Shown piece after piece: positions 31,422 through 35,171 of a DNA stretch of 35,171 bases. The notes beneath the pieces are model-generated. The model did not search any database and was not told where the DNA came from. It was given only the letters and a program-made list of their open reading frames with translations. Origin of the DNA: a virus; IMG/VR virus record IMGVR_UViG_3300030099_003858, positions 7,629 through 42,799 of that record. One strand, given 5' to 3'. The position numbers and the translations under genes are program-made. Position 1 is the stretch's first letter; every line of letters begins with the position of its first letter.

Positions 31422-32672
31422 TTAGCTCTCCGATAGTTGAGTAATTTTACCGTGTGCGTTTCTCTGGTCAGTACAGAGTTGGTGATATTTGAACATGTAA
31501 GCTTCAAATTGGTCATAGCCAGAAGTATTCCTAAGAATAGCTCCATCATAGTCTGCCCATTCCCAATCAGACATTTCATGTTGTACAACATGGTTAGTGT
31601 TGATCAAAAATGCTGTGTTAATTGGGCAATCTCTGTCAGCTACAAGTGGAAGTGAAACATCTCCGCAATCAATGGTTAGTGCTTTAAAACCACCCTTCAG
31701 GGTAAGTGAAGCGCCGTCATTAAATCGTTTCATGCTCTTTAACTGTGCTGCGTAGTTTCGACGAACACCTTTAGTGGTAACACATAGAGTTGGGCTTTTG
31801 CCTGCTTCTATGTCTATATCGTCAATGACTTTCTCAAAAAGAGTGTCAGTTGCAGCTCGGTTACTTCCGCTACTATTAATAGTTGATGACCAAGATGGAT
31901 ATGTGCTTGAGTCTACATTGTGCAATGAAGTACCAGCTCCTCCAATGATCTTTTGAAGACCAAGAAGTTCTTTTGTACCTGCATCGTCAGCAGCGTCAGC
32001 AGCAGATCCGTCAGCATCTTTTTTCGCATCTTCTCTGAAAAGAAAATGCGTACCGTCAATACCTGATGTTGGGTTAGTTGTAAATACTACTTGTAAATTA
32101 GCTTTATCTACTGACTGTACTTCAAGGCTGTTGCCTTTAGCATCTGCGTCACTAACTGTACCAATATCAAATTTTGCACCAACTGTGATTTGGTTCATTT
32201 GTTCTGCCGTAGTATCTGATGCAAGAGTTACTGTTGCTGTAGATACTGATGCACATTGTGCAACCGAGTTGTTACCATCACCAAATATTTGTCGGTTAAT
32301 GTCACGACGTAGGTCGTTTACACCTTGCGTCATTTCTGACGAAAGTGCTCGCACAAATGATCCTGAATCATTTACTGTTGCTTTCATAGCTTGACCAGAT
32401 ACTTTGATTCGCAAATAGTTATAGGCAAGGCCTACTCTTTGTTCTGCGTATCCCTGGCTACCTGCTGTAGGAAGTGCTTCGCCTTCTCCTCTTGCACCAA
32501 TACCTGTATTTCGGCTTACATGCAATGAAAGAACTGCTCGGCGGCCTTCTACGTGTTGAGTAGACCGTTCAATCTGGGCAAGCATCATGTTTTCATTGTT
32601 TAGCTGTTCGCGAGCTGGTGGAAGATAATACTCTTTTAGAGCTGCGTCCAGCGTTGAGGTCGTTGCCGTCAT
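31422..32672 (-). CDS. Major capsid protein (HK97-fold type)
   Basis: A 416-residue major capsid candidate. The N-terminal arm (LDAALKEYYLPPAREQLNNE) is followed by the E-loop-like region with GRRAVLSLHVSRNTGIGARG and LPTAGSQGYAEQRVGLAYNY. The spine-helix region RALSSEMTQGVNDLRRDIN-RQIF comes next, then the P- and A-domain strands. The VTTKGVRRNYAAQLKSMKRF segment and C-terminal LINTNHVVQHEM strand are also typical of capsid proteins of this class. Ribosome site AAGGAGTTAGCCAA. A candidate promoter and twin 5' hairpins precede it, consistent with high expression. No separate scaffold gene is obvious upstream. Confidence 0.85.
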   Translation of the reverse strand: MTATTSTLDAALKEYYLPPAREQLNNENMMLAQIERSTQHVEGRRAVLSLHVSRNTGIGARGEGEALPTAGSQGYAEQRVGLAYNYLRIKVSGQAMKATVNDSGSFVRALSSEMTQGVNDLRRDINRQIFGDGNNSVAQCASVSTATVTLASDTTAEQMNQITVGAKFDIGTVSDADAKGNSLEVQSVDKANLQVVFTTNPTSGIDGTHFLFREDAKKDADGSAADAADDAGTKELLGLQKIIGGAGTSLHNVDSSTYPSWSSTINSSGSNRAATDTLFEKVIDDIDIEAGKSPTLCVTTKGVRRNYAAQLKSMKRFNDGASLTLKGGFKALTIDCGDVSLPLVADRDCPINTAFLINTNHVVQHEMSDWEWADYDGAILRNTSGYDQFEAYMFKYHQLCTDQRNAHGKITQLSES

Positions 32673-32721
32673 TTGGCTAACTCCTTATATGCTTGTTGTT
32701 GAATAAATTACATTCGTTTAT

Positions 32722-32762
32722 GTCAAAGCCTGCTTTGACGCAACTAGGTAGCCTGCTACCTA
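32722..32762 (-). promoter_or_regulatory. Twin hairpins with identical loops in the capsid mRNA leader
   Basis: On the coding strand TAGGTAG/CTACCTA (32745-32762) and GTCAAAG/CTTTGAC (32722-32739) are both perfect 7-bp stems capped by the same CAGG loop, 5 bases apart. The first begins where the predicted transcript starts. They may protect the capsid mRNA from 5' decay or bind a regulator. The rest of the 125-base gap (32673-32721) is AT-rich leader. Confidence 0.75.
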
Positions 32763-32768
32763 TAAGCT

Positions 32769-32797
32769 AATATAAGTTATTTGTAACCTAAATGCAA
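32769..32797 (-). promoter_or_regulatory. Candidate promoter of the capsid operon
   Basis: On the minus strand TTGCAT (32797-32792) and TATATT (32774-32769) are separated by exactly 17 bases. The expected start near 32762 falls at the first twin hairpin. The -10 box matches consensus at five of six bases, the -35 at three. Confidence 0.5.
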
Positions 32798-33046
32798 CTA
32801 TTCTTCGAGTTCAGCTACTAAATGATTGCTAAAAGCTGCATCAAGTTCTTTTCGAGTTAGCTTTCCGTCATCAGCAAATGCAATCGCAATTTTCTGAAGG
32901 ACCTGCGCCACAGCAGCGACACCACTCAAAATTGCTGCTTTGTACACTGGGATGCCGCCAATCATACTGGCTCCTCCAATGATCGCCATTACCTGGATAC
33001 CGAAAACACTGACAATGCGTAGGACTGTGTTTACAAATAAACTCAT
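32798..33046 (-). CDS. Small membrane protein, holin-like
   Basis: An 82-residue protein. The first 53 residues are hydrophobic (VLRIVSVFGIQVMAIIGGAS, then AAILSGVAAVAQVLQKIAI), consistent with two membrane helices. The cytoplasmic-looking tail has FADDGKLTRKELDAAF, similar to an EF-hand-like acidic loop. Such small proteins in phages often act as holins or antiholins. Its start overlaps the previous stop (ATGA). Confidence 0.65.
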   Translation of the reverse strand: MSLFVNTVLRIVSVFGIQVMAIIGGASMIGGIPVYKAAILSGVAAVAQVLQKIAIAFADDGKLTRKELDAAFSNHLVAELEE

Positions 33047-33228
33047 TCTTCCTCGCTATCCCAATTAATAAGTACACCAAACATGTGGACAACAAAACTT
33101 GCAATAGAAATCCAAATACCATATTCACGTGTTTCTCCTGATAATGTTATTAATACTAGGCCAGTACCTCCAATGGTCCAGCCAAGCATGGTTGTTTCTT
33201 GAAGAAATTTTTTCAAGAATTTAATCAT
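33043..33228 (-). CDS. Small two-helix membrane protein
   Basis: A 61-residue protein: basic N-terminus ([14 protein letters not shown]), hydrophobic segment [16 protein letters not shown], short turn, hydrophobic segment [17 protein letters not shown], acidic end. It could be an antiholin or spanin-like partner of the adjacent membrane proteins. Overlaps both neighbours by 4 bases. Confidence 0.6.
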   Translation of the reverse strand: MIKFLKKFLQETTMLGWTIGGTGLVLITLSGETREYGIWISIASFVVHMFGVLINWDSEEE

Positions 33229-34625
33229 GTATTCCTCCTTCGTTGAGGGATTGATGGACCGCTCGCAGGCGATGTACCCATTATAGGCTTCGGCTGTATC
33301 GCGGGTCTAGCGGCTGCTACTGCACTTACAGTCGTCGCAGCTACAACGACACGCCTTTCTTCTACCGTGATAGTGCTATCTTCGGCGACATAATCATCAA
33401 AGCCACCTTCAAAGATGTTTACTTCTGATTCAAATTCATCTTTGACTTCATCAGGTGCTTCGTTAAATAAAGCTGGAGCAGCTTCAAATAGTTCTTCTAA
33501 CTGTTCTTCTTCTGCTTCTTCAAAAAAATCTTTATTGTCTTCTAAGACATCCTCAAAAAACTCTTCAACTTCTTCTGGGTCTGATAATACTTCATCCAAA
33601 AGTTCTGCTTCCTCCTCAAAGAGATCATCCACTTCAAGGTCTTCGTATTCGGGTTCCTCCAGTAATACTTCATCTTCTTCTATTATTTCAGGTTCCTCCT
33701 CCTCCTCCAAAGGTTCTTCGTCACTCCATTCCCCTTCAGATTCTTCAAATAAAATTTCAATTTCTTCTTCCTCAATTTCTTCAATTTCCAATTCTTCAAA
33801 ATCATAATCTTCTAATTCCAATTCCTCCCATGTGATATCATCTTCCCATGGGTCTAGTTCTAATTCCTCTATGTCTATTATCGGCATCTCAAATACTGGT
33901 AATGCTGGCTCTGGGGGTAGATATGGGGTGGGTTCAGGCTCTGGTGCTGGGGTGGGGAGCACCTCTGGCGGTGTGGGTTCTGGTTCTGGTAGCGGATCTG
34001 GCTCTGGAGTCGGCTCAGGAGTTGGATCGGGTTCAGGAGTAGGTTGTGGAGTCGGATCAGGAGTTGGCTCAGGGTCTGGCTCTGGTTCGGGCGTTGGCTC
34101 AGGTTCCGGAGTTGGCTCAGGCGTTGGCTCAGGCTCTTCCTGCGGAACTGTCCAATCACCTCCAGCAATATCCATTGAATACGTTCCAGTAGTATATTCA
34201 TCAAAAGCATCAGCCCTAAGAACGTAAGTTCCAGGTTCTAACGTTTCTTGTATTTGAGAATCCCAGCAGAAATTTGTGCCGTTATTATGTGGAGCCGAAT
34301 CATCATCTTCATAAAGTAACGTTTCGTTGTCGTTATATAAGTAAAGATACGGGTCAGCACTTGTGCTCTCCAATCCATGATCATTACACGTTAAACTTGT
34401 GTAAGTAGTAATAGTTACTTCAGTAGATTCAGATATTACAAAAGTAAATTCAGGTCCTTCTCCAATAGTTTCTACTATTATAGTGCATTCCCAGCCAGCC
34501 TCAGTCTCACTACAAACTGTTTGAGCAGGAGCAGAAGGAGCAAACCAGACAACTAAAAGCAAAGAAGCTAACAGCGACCTGCTTAAAATTTGACATGCTT
34601 TTTTAAGTTGCCGGAACCTCGCCAT
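33225..34625 (-). CDS. Secreted PPC-like protein with Pro-Glu repeats and acidic domain
   Basis: A 466-residue unusual protein. Residues 1-35 are a signal peptide (basic start, [19 protein letters not shown]). Residues 37-157 resemble a bacterial pre-peptidase (PPC-like) beta domain with the ends [20 protein letters not shown] and SMDIAGG. Residues 161-240 are PEPTPEP repeats. Residues 250-405 are extremely Glu/Asp-rich. The C-terminus has a short apolar stretch ([14 protein letters not shown]) and a basic end (QRRRNT). The plan suggests a protein exported across the membrane and spanning the wall, possibly in lysis, adhesion or virion-surface binding. It overlaps the holin-like gene by 23 bases. 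Confidence 0.7.
   Translation of the reverse strand: MARFRQLKKACQILSRSLLASLLLVVWFAPSAPAQTVCSETEAGWECTIIVETIGEGPEFTFVISESTEVTITTYTSLTCNDHGLESTSADPYLYLYNDNETLLYEDDDSAPHNNGTNFCWDSQIQETLEPGTYVLRADAFDEYTTGTYSMDIAGGDWTVPQEEPEPTPEPTPEPEPTPEPEPDPEPTPDPTPQPTPEPDPTPEPTPEPDPLPEPEPTPPEVLPTPAPEPEPTPYLPPEPALPVFEMPIIDIEELELDPWEDDITWEELELEDYDFEELEIEEIEEEEIEILFEESEGEWSDEEPLEEEEEPEIIEEDEVLLEEPEYEDLEVDDLFEEEAELLDEVLSDPEEVEEFFEDVLEDNKDFFEEAEEEQLEELFEAAPALFNEAPDEVKDEFESEVNIFEGGFDDYVAEDSTITVEERRVVVAATTVSAVAAARPAIQPKPIMGTSPASGPSIPQRRRNT
33906..34133 (-). repeat. Low-complexity Pro-Glu-Pro-Thr coding repeat
   Basis: Short imperfect tandem units encoding PEPTPEP and PEPDPEP variants (residues 165-240 of the secreted protein). 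Such DNA is slippage-prone, so its length probably varies between relatives; it makes an extended stalk. Confidence 0.8.
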
Positions 34626-34881
34626 ACATCTCTTCCAAGTCGGATTCGTCAGGCACTGACTTGGTTACAACCGAGCAGGACCCATCCTTTCCTAGAATAG
34701 ATGCAGCATATCCTTTCAAAAAGCTAAGAACAGCAGCTCCACCCGATGCAAGTATAAGTTTCCATTCAGAAATACCCATATCTACTATTGAGTTTGTGCC
34801 CAATGTTCCGCCTACAGCTTGAAAAAACGTGGCTACAACACGTTCTCCCAAATCTCTGTAATCAATTCTTTTAATTTTCAT
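34603..34881 (-). CDS. r1t-like holin candidate
   Basis: A 92-residue protein. The opening [20 protein letters not shown], then QAVGGTLG, then [26 protein letters not shown] match the plan of the phage r1t holin family: amphipathic start and two membrane helices with small residues, then a soluble acidic tail ([13 protein letters not shown]). Holins make membrane lesions that time lysis. Its ATG shares a base with the previous stop (TAATG). The lysozyme-like gene is far away on the other arm. Confidence 0.7.
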   Translation of the reverse strand: MKIKRIDYRDLGERVVATFFQAVGGTLGTNSIVDMGISEWKLILASGGAAVLSFLKGYAASILGKDGSCSVVTKSVPDESDLEEMYGEVPAT

Positions 34882-35171
34882 TACATTCCTCTTATTCTTT
34901 TTAATATGTTTATTAATACTACATTAGGATTTACACGTCCAACAGGAGTATTAGCATATAAATGTTGATCTCTTGGCATATACCCTGGAGCATCTAACGT
35001 TATAGTAGGTGGTATTCCTCGCATAGCCATTTCGTCAAGTATTTGAGCTTCTAAAAGACCCCTTTGATCATAGTAAGGTATTTCTCTAGGCACAGGTCGT
35101 TGTCCCATCATTGGATTAACTGGTTGTCCAAACCCTGGCTGCCATTCCCCATCAGGATCTTCATCTCTGTA
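34881..35171 (-). CDS. C-terminus of a larger protein, cut by the window edge
   Basis: A Met at 35111 gives a 76-residue frame, but the frame is open to the window end with a similar composition (DEDPDGEWQPGFGQPVNP), so this is the C-terminal 96 residues of a longer gene. It is rich in Pro and Gly, ends VNPNVVLINILKRIRGM, and lies upstream of the lysis and capsid genes. A portal or portal-associated protein C-terminus would fit the gene order, but no motif proves it. Confidence 0.6.
   Translation of the reverse strand, partial: YRDEDPDGEWQPGFGQPVNPMMGQRPVPREIPYYDQRGLLEAQILDEMAMRGIPPTITLDAPGYMPRDQHLYANTPVGRVNPNVVLINILKRIRGM

Noticed and set aside
33415-34227. Long Ser- and Gly-rich frames on the plus strand
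   Set aside because: They are antisense shadows of the acidic and PEPT-coding regions (GAA/GAG read backwards give TTC/CTC and TCT/TCC); no ribosome site.
1-35171. tRNA genes
   Set aside because: I saw no cloverleaf with a recognisable T-arm; the CCTTCGATAGG hairpin at 7546-7556 lacks the other arms.

Overview
The window is part of the genome of a tailed double-stranded DNA bacteriophage, most likely podovirus-like and lytic. The sequence shows an HK97-type major capsid protein, a head-tail adaptor and tail-nozzle-like pair, two very large internal virion proteins, a LysM protein, a tail fibre with a self-cleaving chaperone domain, and a complete phage replication/recombination gene set. There is no integrase, repressor or host-like housekeeping gene. 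Most genes are AT-rich (about 38-40% GC on lines I counted), with many short overlaps (ATGA, TAATG) and GAAAGGAA-type ribosome sites. The host cannot be fixed from sequence; the r1t-like holin and the secreted Pro/acidic protein fit an aquatic, possibly actinobacterial, host, but this is inference. Both ends cut through genes, so the window is incomplete. Portal, large terminase and DNA polymerase are not recognisable here.

Layout: two transcription arms diverge from a non-coding zone at about 0.66-1.72 kb. The leftward arm starts with an endonuclease VII-like resolvase (209-655) and runs off the left edge. If the genome is circular or circularly permuted, it re-enters at the right edge and continues to 16.88 kb: holin, secreted protein and membrane proteins (35.1-32.8 kb), capsid and decoration proteins (32.7-31.1 kb), connector and nozzle proteins (31.0-27.8 kb), tail fibre (27.8-25.5 kb), then LysM and giant internal proteins (25.4-16.9 kb). 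The rightward arm (1.7-16.9 kb) carries small unknown genes, a nuclease, two paralogous ssDNA-binding-like proteins, a lysozyme-like protein, zinc-binding proteins, a DUF932-like protein, RuvC, an SNF2-type helicase, a DEDD exonuclease, a PD-(D/E)XK nuclease, a RecA-like ATPase, a primase-helicase and a probable small terminase. The two arms converge and overlap at 16,882-16,940.

The replication genes make one logical module: the primase-helicase opens and primes DNA, the DUF669-like proteins coat single strands, the RecA-like (Sak4-type) ATPase, Cas4/RecB-like nuclease and helicase drive recombination, and two unrelated resolvases (Endo VII and RuvC) can clear branched DNA before packaging.

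The least explained parts are non-coding. (1) A 930-bp array of about 16 perfect hairpins lies between the arms, including two nested elements that share a core but differ by compensatory stem changes. (2) A second, smaller hairpin array lies after the next operon, so a GC-richer cassette (0.66-3.35 kb) is flanked by hairpin arrays. (3) A roughly 430-nt segment (7.17-7.60 kb) folds into long stems, a three-way junction and a loop-to-downstream pseudoknot, and looks like a large structured RNA. (4) Twin hairpins with identical loops sit at the predicted 5' end of the capsid mRNA.
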